This document shows, piece by piece, positions 37,694 through 46,185 of a stretch of DNA of 64,000 nt. Numbering within the stretch: position 1 is the stretch's first letter; every line of letters starts with the position of its first letter. The position numbers were made by a program, and so were the translations under genes. The stretch is from Roseburia rectibacter (lineage in GTDB: Bacteria; Bacillota; Clostridia; Lachnospirales; Lachnospiraceae), in assembly GCF_014287515.2 (NCBI RefSeq), contig NZ_CP092473.1, positions 3,259,501 through 3,323,500 of the forward strand. Direction: 5' to 3'. The notes below the pieces were generated by a model, which had not been told where the DNA came from, ran no database searches, and saw only the letters and a program-made list of their open reading frames with translations.

Positions 37694-38400
37694 TTGATAA
37701 CCTCTCCCCAGTATTTTGTCAGTTCTTCCATAAATTCTTTTTTGCGCGCACGGCTTAATACCAGCTGCTCACCTTTTACCATGGCACAGCCGTCCGTGAT
37801 CCCGTCCACATGCGCTAAATTGATGAGATACCCCTTGTTACCACGGCAGAAGTTCATATCAGCTAATTTTTCTTCCATCTCTTTCATTGTGCCTGTTGTC
37901 TCATAGTCGCCAAGAATTGTGTGCAGGATCAGCGTATGCCCCTGGCTTTCGATATAATAAATATTTGCGATATTGATCCGCACCGTCCCGCCTTTCATGC
38001 TGACCATGATCATCTTTGTCTCTCTTTTTTTCATGCGCCCGATCGCACGGCTCAGTCTCTGTGAAAATGCAAAATAAGACACCGGTTTTAATACATAGTC
38101 GAGTGCATCCACCGCATAGCCGCGGATCGCATACTGTGCCATGTTTGTGATAAAAATGATAACGACCTCCGTGTCCACTTTTCGGATCTCCTCCGCTGCC
38201 GACATGCCATCCATAAATTTCATTTCCACATCCATAAGAATAATGTCATACTGGGACTGATACTTATTAACGATCTGATCCCCGTCCGAATAGATCGTGA
38301 TATCAAAAGCCTCCCCATTTTCTTTTTCATATTGATGTAAAAATTCCTCAAGCTGCTTTGCATACATCGCTTCATCTTCTACGATTGCAATTTTTATCAT
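37690..38400 (-). CDS. LytTR-family response regulator
   Basis: A 236-residue AlgR/AgrA-type regulator. The receiver domain has an acidic pocket at E8/D9 and phospho-acceptor D57 (IILMDVEMKFMDG). The LytTR DNA-binding domain follows (about 135-236, MVSMKGGTVRINIANIYYIE). The start at 38400 follows GGAGAAAAATAT. The reading frame extends 138 bases further upstream but without a ribosome site. Paired with the GHKL kinase by overlapping stop and start. Confidence 0.93.
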   Translation of the reverse strand: MIKIAIVEDEAMYAKQLEEFLHQYEKENGEAFDITIYSDGDQIVNKYQSQYDIILMDVEMKFMDGMSAAEEIRKVDTEVVIIFITNMAQYAIRGYAVDALDYVLKPVSYFAFSQRLSRAIGRMKKRETKMIMVSMKGGTVRINIANIYYIESQGHTLILHTILGDYETTGTMKEMEEKLADMNFCRGNKGYLINLAHVDGITDGCAMVKGEQLVLSRARKKEFMEELTKYWGEVIK

Positions 38401-38524
38401 ATATTTTTCTCCATTTTCTTTTCCAGTGTACCTGCTCCAATTCGCCGTTCGGCAATCATGTGAACATGTTGACTCACCTGCGCTCATGATATCATCCCCC
38501 ACAAACGTTTTGTGAACGCAAATG

Positions 38525-38559
38525 GGGACCTGCACCAAATTTATTTTAGTACAAGTCCC
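38525..38559 (-). terminator. Possible weak terminator hairpin after the GH3 gene
   Basis: An 11-bp stem (GGGACTTGTAC with GTGCAGGTCCC, two G-U pairs in the leftward RNA) around a 13-nt AU-rich loop. No U-run follows leftward, so it may attenuate rather than stop. The rest of 38401-38595 holds the presumed promoter of the LytTR pair, which I cannot place firmly. Confidence 0.4.
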
Positions 38560-38595
38560 TGTTATTTACCACTTTTTTATCTGATTACATTTTAC

Positions 38596-40992
38596 CTAAT
38601 CACGTTTCACTGCCGCTTTGATCAGGTGCGCTGTTCCCTTAATGCGGTGTCCGTTTGCCATCTCGGTCAAAGCTTCTGCCATCTTCATTGTGACAAAACC
38701 ACCTGTCATTTTTGCATAGCCGCGGATCGGCATATTGTAATTAAACAATACGTTCAGATTCGGTTTTCCCTGCCATTCGCTGATCTTTAACAAAATACGC
38801 AGTACCCCGTAAAACAGTTTACCAAAAATTCCTTTTCCATAATAAAGCTGGCAGACTGCATCATTCATACGGATTTCTCCGCTCCAGCTTCCATCCGGGA
38901 TCTCTCTGCCATACAGTCTGCGGAATGTATCATCAGAAATATTTTTGATCTCACCATTAAAATATTCCGGCAGGCTTTCTCTGCTGTAACCACCCTCTGT
39001 GACAGTTCCATTTACCGCAAGTGATCCCGCAAGCAGCATTTCTTCCGCATTGCTTCCGATCATGATCTGATAGGTTCCCGTTTCCACTTCCCAGCTGTCT
39101 GTCCGTGTATCATAAAAACGAAATGTCTTATCGTCAAATAAAATCCTTATTTCTTTTTCTTCTCCCGGAGCCAGTTCCACCCGCGCGAAGCCTTTCAGTT
39201 CGCGCAGCGGACGGAACACGGAATCAGATTCTTTTCCGACATAAAGCTGTGCAATCTCTGTTCCGGTCACATCTCCGGTATTTTTAATTTTAAATGTCAC
39301 ACCATCCTGATCTACCGCCAGATCACGGTATGTAAATGTGGTATAACTGAGTCCGAAACCAAACGGGAAACGCACTTTTTTACCTACTGTCGTGTAGTAG
39401 CGGTATCCTACATAAAGTCCCTCCCGGTATTCGCTGCTTCTCTCTTTGCTCGGATAATATTCATACGCCGGTGTATCTTCATAATGAAGCGGATAGGTCT
39501 CATTCAGTTTTCCGGACGGGCAGACTTTTCCGGTCAGAACGTTAAGAATCGCTGACGCACCCGCCTGACCGCCGAGGTAACCGTGCACAATTCCTTTGAC
39601 ATACGGATACCACGGCATTTCCACGGAAGATCCCGCTGAAAGAACTACGATCACATTTTTATTTACCGTGGTAAGTTCATTGATCAATTCGTCCTGTGCT
39701 ACAGGCATATGCATATGGGTACGGTCGAGTCCCTCCGACTCGCTGATCTCGTCAAGACCTCCGAAAAACAGCACCACATCCGCATTTTTTGCTGCATCAA
39801 CAGCTGCCTTTACCAGTTTAGCATTTGGTTTTCTGTTTCTGATATACCCCTGTTCATAGGCTGTCATCGTAAGTCCGCTGTCTTTTATCTCCTCTAATAT
39901 GGACTCCGGCGGCATTGCCGGATTCACTAAGGAAGATCCTGCTCCCTGATATCGCGGAGTCTTTGCAAAGTCTCCGATCACAGCCACTTTTGTCCCCTGT
40001 TTTAATGGAAGGATCTGCTCTTCATTTTTTAAAAGGACGATGCTCTCCTCGGCCGCTTTGCGTGCAAGTTTATGATGCGCTTCCTTATTGAAAGTAGTTC
40101 CTTTTCCATCCACGGTCGCCTGATGCGTCGCAAAAATGACACGGAGCAGTTCATCTAAGCGCTGATCTAACACACTCTCCTCTAATGTTCCGTTTTTGAC
40201 GGCATTTACGATATCATGCATTCCTGATTTTCCGGTGCCCGGCATCTCAAGATGACTTCCGTTTTTCACTCCGAGTGCGTGATCATTACTTCCACCCCAG
40301 TCGGATACCACATATCCGTCAAAACCCCATTCATCGACTAAGATTTCCTGTAACATGTGGCGGTTCTCATTGGCATAGACACCGTTTACTTCATTATAAG
40401 AAGACATGATCGACTTCGCTTTTCCTTCTTTTACCGCAATCTCAAATCCGGTCGTATAGATCTCGCGGAAGGTTCTCTCATCCACAACGGAATCATTTGC
40501 CATACGACGCAGTTCCTGGCTGTTTGCTGCAAAATGCTTCGGGCAGGCTGCGATTCCTTTGCTCTGGATTCCCCTTACATAGGCTGCCGCCATTTTTCCT
40601 GCATGGTACGGATCTTCAGAAAAATATTCAAAATTTCTTCCACAGAGCGGGCTTCTCTTGATGTTTAATCCCGGTCCTAAGATCACATTGACATCCATGG
40701 TCACGGCTTCCTCTGCCAATGCCGTTCCGATCTCCTCGCCTAATGTTTCATCCCAGCTGTTTGCAACCGAGGCTGCGGTCGGAAAACAGGTCGCAGGGAG
40801 ACTTGCATTTAATCCCAAATGGTCTCCGGCTCCCGCCTGTCTTCTCAATCCGTGCGGTCCGTCAGACATTGCCATGGACGGGATTCCGTATTTTTCAAAA
40901 TCCACTGTCTCCCAGGTGTTTTTGCCGGACATCATCAGGGCTTTTTCTTCGAGTGACATCTGTTTTATGATAGATTCGTATTTTAAACTCAT
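38596..40992 (-). CDS. GH3 beta-glucosidase with extra C-terminal tail
   Basis: A 798-residue enzyme with GH3 barrel (nucleophile D231 in YVVSDWGGS; KHF at 152-154), alpha/beta sandwich domain and FN3-like domain (about 555-660, starting after FGFGLSYTTF). About 135 further residues follow, ending in an amphipathic segment containing MPIRGYAKMTGG (754-765). Expected to remove terminal beta-glucose, xylose or similar from short glycans. No signal peptide. GAGAGGATCAATC precedes the ATG at 40992. It appears monocistronic. Confidence 0.93.
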   Translation of the reverse strand: MSLKYESIIKQMSLEEKALMMSGKNTWETVDFEKYGIPSMAMSDGPHGLRRQAGAGDHLGLNASLPATCFPTAASVANSWDETLGEEIGTALAEEAVTMDVNVILGPGLNIKRSPLCGRNFEYFSEDPYHAGKMAAAYVRGIQSKGIAACPKHFAANSQELRRMANDSVVDERTFREIYTTGFEIAVKEGKAKSIMSSYNEVNGVYANENRHMLQEILVDEWGFDGYVVSDWGGSNDHALGVKNGSHLEMPGTGKSGMHDIVNAVKNGTLEESVLDQRLDELLRVIFATHQATVDGKGTTFNKEAHHKLARKAAEESIVLLKNEEQILPLKQGTKVAVIGDFAKTPRYQGAGSSLVNPAMPPESILEEIKDSGLTMTAYEQGYIRNRKPNAKLVKAAVDAAKNADVVLFFGGLDEISESEGLDRTHMHMPVAQDELINELTTVNKNVIVVLSAGSSVEMPWYPYVKGIVHGYLGGQAGASAILNVLTGKVCPSGKLNETYPLHYEDTPAYEYYPSKERSSEYREGLYVGYRYYTTVGKKVRFPFGFGLSYTTFTYRDLAVDQDGVTFKIKNTGDVTGTEIAQLYVGKESDSVFRPLRELKGFARVELAPGEEKEIRILFDDKTFRFYDTRTDSWEVETGTYQIMIGSNAEEMLLAGSLAVNGTVTEGGYSRESLPEYFNGEIKNISDDTFRRLYGREIPDGSWSGEIRMNDAVCQLYYGKGIFGKLFYGVLRILLKISEWQGKPNLNVLFNYNMPIRGYAKMTGGFVTMKMAEALTEMANGHRIKGTAHLIKAAVKRD

Positions 40993-41087
40993 GATTGATC
41001 CTCTCTTTATTTGTGATCTGCACATCTTTCACTTTCGTAATTTCAGCATAGCACAAACAAAAGATGAAGAGGGAATATTTCACAAAT

Positions 41088-41140
41088 GGGGGCATTTTTT
41101 GCATAAACTGTCAAAAATGCCCCCGAAGAGCTTTCGCTCT
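41088..41140 (-). repeat. Inverted repeat with half of the hsp20 terminator sequence
   Basis: A perfect 12-bp inverted repeat (GGGGGCATTTTT at 41088-41099, AAAAATGCCCCC at 41113-41124) with a 13-nt loop. It is joined to the palindrome AGAGCTTTCGCTCT (41127-41140). Bases 41112-41140 are identical to 44267-44295, which is one side of the hsp20 terminator. It lies directly behind the Ig-like protein gene and probably ends its transcript. Confidence 0.7.
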
Positions 41141-41149
41141 CAATCATGC

Positions 41150-41869
41150 TCAATCATAGTCATCATAATAGTCATCATCGTAGTCATCATCCTCGTAGTC
41201 ATCATCATCATCCGCAATAACATTCACGGTATATACTACTTTTTTACCCTTTGCCTTACCACTTGTACATGTACAGGTTACCCGTACTGTTCCTGTCTTT
41301 TCCGCATAAAACTCAACGTCCGTTCCGGTTGTTTTTCTTTCTGCAAACGAGACAATACTTGTATCACTGATCTCCCATTTTAACTGACTGTTCTTTATTG
41401 AGGATCCTTTTTTGACCTCTAAATCAAAATCATCCCATGCTTCTACATATTTGACTGATTCTCCAACCTTTGCCAATGAATAATCACTCTTTTTCTTCGT
41501 CACAGTTACAGTTATTGTATCACCATATTTCTTCTTACTCTTTCCCTGTACATAACACCGGATTTTTGCTTTTCCTGGTTTTACGGCAATGAAATCCATT
41601 TCATCGCCTGTGCGGTCACGATCCTCAAATTTTACATATTTTTTTCCTGAAATAATTTCCCAGCGGATATAATCGTCCTCAGCATCTATTGGAGTTACTT
41701 TCGCTCTGATTTCAAACTCCTTTCCCTGAGAAACCTTTTTTGCCGACTGCGCTATGGAAACCTTCTTCGGTTTCCAGTTATAATCTGCCTGTGCTGAAAT
41801 GTTTCCCGTACCAATTACCGCTATCACAACCAAAAGTACAATTAAAACCTGTTTTGCTGCTCTCTTCAT
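41150..41869 (-). CDS. Secreted Ig-like (BIG2-type) protein with Asp/Tyr-rich tail
   Basis: A 239-residue protein: signal peptide (hydrophobic residues about 8-24, cleavage plausible after SAQA), then two repeated beta-sandwich domains of the bacterial Ig-like type (about 35-120 and 125-215, each with a GxxxxF/V-PGKAKIRC or KTGTVRVTC strand). The last 20 residues are almost only Asp and Tyr (ending DDDYYDDYD), encoded by tandem AGTCATCAT units. No cell-wall anchor is visible. The ATG at 41869 is set by AAAGGAGG. Function unknown; adhesion, cation binding or wall association are possibilities. Confidence 0.8.
   Translation of the reverse strand: MKRAAKQVLIVLLVVIAVIGTGNISAQADYNWKPKKVSIAQSAKKVSQGKEFEIRAKVTPIDAEDDYIRWEIISGKKYVKFEDRDRTGDEMDFIAVKPGKAKIRCYVQGKSKKKYGDTITVTVTKKKSDYSLAKVGESVKYVEAWDDFDLEVKKGSSIKNSQLKWEISDTSIVSFAERKTTGTDVEFYAEKTGTVRVTCTCTSGKAKGKKVVYTVNVIADDDDDYEDDDYDDDYYDDYD
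41158..41205 (-). repeat. Short tandem repeat encoding the acidic tail
   Basis: Four copies of AGTCATCAT on the + strand at 41158, 41170, 41182 and 41197 (spacings 12, 12 and 15), all in one reading frame and translating to Asp/Tyr units. The spacing is a multiple of three throughout, so slippage would change tail length without a frameshift. Confidence 0.75.
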
Positions 41870-42011
41870 AAACAAATCCTCCTTTTTTCATGAGAGTTTC
41901 TCATTTCTAATTGTTTTGCTTTGTACTTTGATTATATCATGCATTTATTAGAACATTATTAATACGACAAATTTTTTATAATCATTATTGATTTCCATAT
42001 GTCTGCTTTTA

Positions 42012-43412
42012 TCAAAGCGGCAGTTTTACCTGAAAAACACTCCCACTGCCTGCCTCACTTTTCACTTGGATTTTTCCTCTGTAAAACTTCACAATTTCAT
42101 AAACCATGGCAAGCCCAAGTCCACTTCCCTCGCCTCCTCGCGATACATCAGTCTGATAAAACCGCCGGAAGATCTTTTCCTGCTCTTCTTCTGCAATTCC
42201 TATCCCATCATCCGTTACAGACAAAACAAGTTCCGTTTCTTCTTTCTTTAATTTCACAAAGATATGCCCATTCTCTTTCCCATAACGATAGGCATTGCTG
42301 ACAAGATTAACGAGAATTCTTGATAAAAGTTCACGATTTCCATAAAACACTGCCTGCTCCGTCTCATAATCAAGCATAATTTCCTTTTCTCTTATCAGCT
42401 TCATATCAGAGCAAATAGATGCCACCAGTTCTTCCATATCAACAGTTTCCTCTGCATATTTTCCTGATTTCATTTCCAGTCTGGCAAAGTCCAGCATATG
42501 ATCAATAAGTTTTGTCATTTTCCGCGCCTGACGCCTGATTACCCGCAAGGCATCTTCATATTCCCCTACGCTTCTTTCTTTTTCAAGTGTATACTCACAC
42601 TGTGCTGAAATGACAGCCATCGGTGTTCTTAGTTCATGTGAAACGTCAGATGTAAATTGTTGTTCCTTTTCAAATGTACTTTCCAGTCGTTCAAACATCT
42701 CATTAAATATATCCGCAAGCTGGTGCAGTTCATCATTCCCTTTTCCAAGATTGATCCTGCATTTCAAATCATTTTCTTCTCCAATCTTTCTTGCAGTCCC
42801 AGCTATTTTCTGAATTGGATTTAATGTACGTCCAGCAATAAAATATCCTCCCGCAGATGCTATTACGACCAGAACCGGCAGAAGAACCAGTGCAATCCGC
42901 ATAATCCCAAAGCTCTGACGCTCTCCCTGTTCCTCTGATACCACTCCACGAAGCCATAATCCGTTAAGTCCTTCTGCTGTGAGTTTCCGGTCAAAAATAT
43001 AATACCCCGTTCCATCCTTCATTACTTTTTGAATCTCGGAATCCACAAATTCCAGATCTGCCACTTTTGCAGCTATTGGATTTTCTCCATAAATAAGCCT
43101 TGACTTTTCATCATACAATCCTGTATAGACTTCATTTACCTTGCTCAGAAAATCGTCGTCAATTTCCAGATACCCTTTCCGGTAATCAATCAAATAATCA
43201 ATATCCGCATCTGTACGGATTTCACCCATCCCAGAAAAATATTCAATCTCATCCACATTATTTTCCACTGTCTCCACCAGACTATCCTGTATTGTTTTTA
43301 TCAAAATCTGACGGCTGACGACAAAAATCATCAGATATGCAAATAGTACTATTACCACCAATGCTGCAGTAAACCAGATTGTTATTTTCAGACGGATTGA
43401 GAATCTCCCCAT
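42012..43412 (-). CDS. Membrane sensor histidine kinase
   Basis: A 466-residue kinase with TM1 (about 11-33), an extracellular sensor of about 135 residues, TM2 (about 170-194), HAMP (about 195-250), HisKA with H259 (DVSHELRTPMAVIS) and a complete ATPase domain (NLVSNAYRYG, DDGIGI, GSGLGLAM). It starts 3 bases after the stop of its response regulator gene. The stimulus is unknown. The neighbouring Ig-like secreted protein is a conceivable envelope target. Confidence 0.94.
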   Translation of the reverse strand: MGRFSIRLKITIWFTAALVVIVLFAYLMIFVVSRQILIKTIQDSLVETVENNVDEIEYFSGMGEIRTDADIDYLIDYRKGYLEIDDDFLSKVNEVYTGLYDEKSRLIYGENPIAAKVADLEFVDSEIQKVMKDGTGYYIFDRKLTAEGLNGLWLRGVVSEEQGERQSFGIMRIALVLLPVLVVIASAGGYFIAGRTLNPIQKIAGTARKIGEENDLKCRINLGKGNDELHQLADIFNEMFERLESTFEKEQQFTSDVSHELRTPMAVISAQCEYTLEKERSVGEYEDALRVIRRQARKMTKLIDHMLDFARLEMKSGKYAEETVDMEELVASICSDMKLIREKEIMLDYETEQAVFYGNRELLSRILVNLVSNAYRYGKENGHIFVKLKKEETELVLSVTDDGIGIAEEEQEKIFRRFYQTDVSRGGEGSGLGLAMVYEIVKFYRGKIQVKSEAGSGSVFQVKLPL

Positions 43413-43415
43413 ATC

Positions 43416-44090
43416 TTAAATTTCCTCTCTCATTATAAATCCTCTTCCACGGACTGTATGAATCAGCTTTTTGTCATATCCACCATCAATTTTTTTTCGA
43501 AGATAGCTGATATAAACATCCACTATATTCGTGCCCCCTTCGTAATCAAAATTCCAGACATGATCCTCTATCATCTCACGAGACAGCACACGCCCCTGAT
43601 TGTACATGAAATATTCCAGCATGGCATATTCTTTAGCCGATAATGTGATCTCTTTTCCCCCCCGCATTACCCTGTGGGAAGTGCAATCCAAAGAAAGATC
43701 CGCAATATGCAAAACATTGTCAGTAACTCCGAAAGATCCCCTCATCATTGCGCGCAGACGTGCTGACAACTCTTCAAACGAAAATGGCTTCACAAGATAA
43801 TCATTTGCCCCACTGTCTAATCCCTTTACTCTGTCCGAAACAGCATCCTTTGCTGTCAGAAATAGCACCGGTGTTGTCTTTCCCATTCCCCTCAGCGCAC
43901 GCAGCACTGTAAATCCATCTGCTTTTGGCATCATAATATCAAGAATCACTGCATCATACTCCGTACAGGAAAGGATATCTATTGCTGTCCTGCCATCAAA
44001 ACAATGATCCACACTGTAACCATCCTCAGTCAGTTTTTGAACAATAATGGCATTTAAATCCTGTTCATCTTCCGCCAAAAAAATTCTCAT
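43416..44090 (-). CDS. OmpR-family response regulator
   Basis: A 224-residue regulator with a receiver (E7/D8, phospho-acceptor D51 in VILDIMMPKADG, K in LVKPFS) and a winged-helix domain ending HTVRGRGFIM. AAGGAGAAGGAAATAAAC precedes the ATG. It is the first gene of the pair with the kinase at 42012, transcribed from a good sigma-A promoter. Confidence 0.95.
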   Translation of the reverse strand: MRIFLAEDEQDLNAIIVQKLTEDGYSVDHCFDGRTAIDILSCTEYDAVILDIMMPKADGFTVLRALRGMGKTTPVLFLTAKDAVSDRVKGLDSGANDYLVKPFSFEELSARLRAMMRGSFGVTDNVLHIADLSLDCTSHRVMRGGKEITLSAKEYAMLEYFMYNQGRVLSREMIEDHVWNFDYEGGTNIVDVYISYLRKKIDGGYDKKLIHTVRGRGFIMREEI

Positions 44091-44124
44091 GTTTATTTCC
44101 TTCTCCTTTGTTTTTTACCGCGTC

Positions 44125-44154
44125 ATTATAATCCCCTTTAAATCCAATTGTCAT
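44125..44154 (-). promoter_or_regulatory. Sigma-A promoter of the two-component genes
   Basis: Leftward, ATGACA (44154-44149), an 18-bp spacer and a consensus TATAAT (44130-44125), about 35 bases before the regulator ATG. Confidence 0.6.
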
Positions 44155-44266
44155 ATAATGAAAATAACGAAACCAACATTTATAACATTCACGAAAGAAG
44201 ATATTTCTTGCAGATACTATACAACATTCATTTCTCATATACAACCTGTAAAAATCTTCTTACGCG

Positions 44267-44305
44267 CAAAAATGCCCCCGAAGAGCTTTCGCTCTCCGGG
44301 GGCAT
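44267..44305 (-). terminator. Terminator of hsp20
   Basis: Leftward, a 15-bp stem (ATGCCCCCGGAGAGC against GCTCTTCGGGGGCAT with one G-U pair), a GAAA-type loop and TTTTTG. Very stable. It starts 12 bases after the hsp20 stop codon. Half of it is repeated at 41112-41140. Confidence 0.9.
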
Positions 44306-44316
44306 CCTCTCATCTG

Positions 44317-44763
44317 TTATCCCTCAATGGATATGTATCGTTTTTCCGGAACTTTCTTTGCTTCTTCCTTCGGGACATCCAGTGTTAAAATACCATTTTC
44401 GTATTTTGCGTGGATATCGTTTTCGGTAACACTCTCGCCTACATAGAAGGTACGGCTCATACTTCCGGCGTAACGTTCACGTCTGATGTATTTGTCTTTC
44501 TTATCCTTCTCTTCCTTGTCGAGACCCTTCTCAGCGCTGATTGTAAGGTAACCATCGTTTAACTCAAGCTGGATCTCGTCTTTCTTAAATCCTGGAAGAT
44601 CAACGGCTACTTCGTAACCTTTCTCGGTCTCCTTTACATCTGTCTTCATCATGTTCTTTGCATGTTTACCATACAATGTTTTATCAACATCCGGAATCTC
44701 TGGGAATGAGAAATCCATCCAGTCATCAAATAAGTTTTCTCCAAAAATGCTAGGCAGTAACAT
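44317..44763 (-). CDS. hsp20: Small heat-shock protein, Hsp20/alpha-crystallin family
   Basis: A 148-residue holdase chaperone. The alpha-crystallin domain occupies about 37-140, with the start VKETEKGYEVAVDLPGFKKD and the conserved YENGILTLDVPKEE near the end, and the short C-terminal tail is present. AAAGGAGAGATGACTT precedes the ATG. It has its own promoter overlapping a CIRCE operator, so HrcA repression is expected, and a leader of about 130 bases. Confidence 0.96.
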   Translation of the reverse strand: MLLPSIFGENLFDDWMDFSFPEIPDVDKTLYGKHAKNMMKTDVKETEKGYEVAVDLPGFKKDEIQLELNDGYLTISAEKGLDKEEKDKKDKYIRRERYAGSMSRTFYVGESVTENDIHAKYENGILTLDVPKEEAKKVPEKRYISIEG

Positions 44764-44812
44764 AAGTCATCTCTCCTTTTTCTACCGGTCCACTTTCTGT
44801 GGAACCTCCCAT
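44750..44812 (-). other. Possible 20-codon upstream ORF overlapping the hsp20 start
   Basis: In the hsp20 leader, ATG at 44812 (AAAGG eight bases before) opens a 20-codon frame. It runs through the hsp20 ribosome site and ends at TAG 11 bases past the hsp20 ATG. If translated, it could influence hsp20 initiation. This is weak evidence. Confidence 0.25.
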
Positions 44813-44900
44813 GTTTTTTACCTTTGTTTTGGAACCTCAGACGAAGGAACTCTGGGGAATCATCTTCTCTTTTTGTTCCCTCTTCCTTTGTTCTGACTAT

Positions 44901-44943
44901 GTTATACCACCACTTATTAGCACTGTCAATAGGTGAGTGCTAA
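44901..44943 (-). promoter_or_regulatory. hsp20 promoter with CIRCE operator
   Basis: The inverted repeat at 44917-44943 (arms TTAGCACTG and GAGTGCTAA, 9-base spacer) is CIRCE with a single mismatch to the consensus. Leftward, the -35 TTGACA (44929-44924) lies inside CIRCE, a 17-bp spacer follows, and the -10 is TATAAC (44906-44901). HrcA bound here would block the polymerase. Confidence 0.93.
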
Positions 44944-45016
44944 TTTTCTGTGAACTTTTTGTGAAATCATATTTTAGCTGATATTTTTATCAAAAAAGTC
45001 CCTTATATCTCGCTTT

Positions 45017-46138
45017 TCAAACGTTATTCCGTTGTTTCCGAATCCCCAAAATCCAGTATCTAAGCACCGGGATCCGACGTATCACTTCATATAATAAGAT
45101 TGAAACCACAAATCCACCCACCAATTCAATACCATAGACTACAGTCAGTGGCAGCTCCTTTCCAGCCAGAAGATAATTGATCACTAAAAGTACCGGGATA
45201 TGTAATACATAGATACCGAAACAGCATTTTCTCATATAATTCGTAAAATTATTGGAAAAATCAAGCCATTTTGGACCTGCACCAAGCACGAGCAAAACCA
45301 TAAAAAATGCATACAGGTTTAAATCCCATCTTGACAGTACATCTTTGTCCGTATATGCCATTCCATAACATCTTACGATATAAAATATGCCGCTTACAGC
45401 TGCACAAATGCCCAATAGGAGCACTGCATTTTTTATTTTTTCCATGACACTTTCATTCGAAAACAGGTAATATCCGGCTAAAAATGCCGGAATATAAATG
45501 CCGTTCCGGTAGGACGTGATAAGGGGCATATTAAGGATATGCGAACCGCCCCAGAAAATAAAATACACTGCTGCCATTACGATTACAAATGGGATTCCGT
45601 GACTCAATTTCTGATCGATCCATCCACAGATTTTTTCATCATCAGCGCTGCATTTTCCTGCAATTTTCCGGAACAGAAGCAAAATCAGTGCTGCCACAAA
45701 CAATACATGGCAAAACCACAATGCCCCGATACCACAGCATAAGATGATAATGACTCTCACAAAAGCCGGTACACTCTCCGGCATATTGCCACGCGCAGTG
45801 TGAAGATAGATCACATATCCACCGATCCAGCCAAATGCCAGAACACCAAGTGTCGACGGCGCCAGAATCTTATCCACCCTCTCTTTCAAAAACTGTCTTT
45901 CTGTCCTCTTTTCCAGTGCATATCTTGCACTGATTCCGGCGACTACAAACAGCAGTAACATAAACCACGGGTATACAAAATACTGGTAAATCCCCGCAAA
46001 TGTAACTGCTCCTTCATACGGTTTTAAACCGGCAAACATCGCCTCGGTTCCAATATTATTGTAATAAAAATAAACATGAAAGATCACAACAAAAAAAATC
46101 GTCAGAAACCGGATATTATCCAGATAATGTTTTCTCAT
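45017..46138 (-). CDS. Acyltransferase family 3 membrane protein
   Basis: A 373-residue protein with about ten membrane helices and the family opening RKHYLDNIRFLTIFFVVIFH, whose His is the expected catalytic residue. Such enzymes O-acetylate or otherwise acylate cell-surface polysaccharides or lipids. The start at 46138 (ATGGAGATTTTT before it) is preferred, though an ATG 12 bases upstream is possible. It lies 47 bases after the XRE-AbrB gene in the same direction and may be its regulated partner. Confidence 0.85.
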   Translation of the reverse strand: MRKHYLDNIRFLTIFFVVIFHVYFYYNNIGTEAMFAGLKPYEGAVTFAGIYQYFVYPWFMLLLFVVAGISARYALEKRTERQFLKERVDKILAPSTLGVLAFGWIGGYVIYLHTARGNMPESVPAFVRVIIILCCGIGALWFCHVLFVAALILLLFRKIAGKCSADDEKICGWIDQKLSHGIPFVIVMAAVYFIFWGGSHILNMPLITSYRNGIYIPAFLAGYYLFSNESVMEKIKNAVLLLGICAAVSGIFYIVRCYGMAYTDKDVLSRWDLNLYAFFMVLLVLGAGPKWLDFSNNFTNYMRKCCFGIYVLHIPVLLVINYLLAGKELPLTVVYGIELVGGFVVSILLYEVIRRIPVLRYWILGIRKQRNNV

Positions 46139-46185
46139 AAAAATCTCCATTTCCTCCTGCAGTGTTTTCCTCACTTTTTTGCGTC

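Noticed and set aside
38500..38514. Palindrome CACAAACGTTTTGTG before the LytTR gene
   Set aside because: Too short and AT-rich to claim as an operator; it does not match the direct-repeat pattern of LytTR sites.
41158..41205. Possible CRISPR-like repeat
   Set aside because: The short AGTCATCAT units are coding repeats for Asp/Tyr with no unique spacers and no cas genes.
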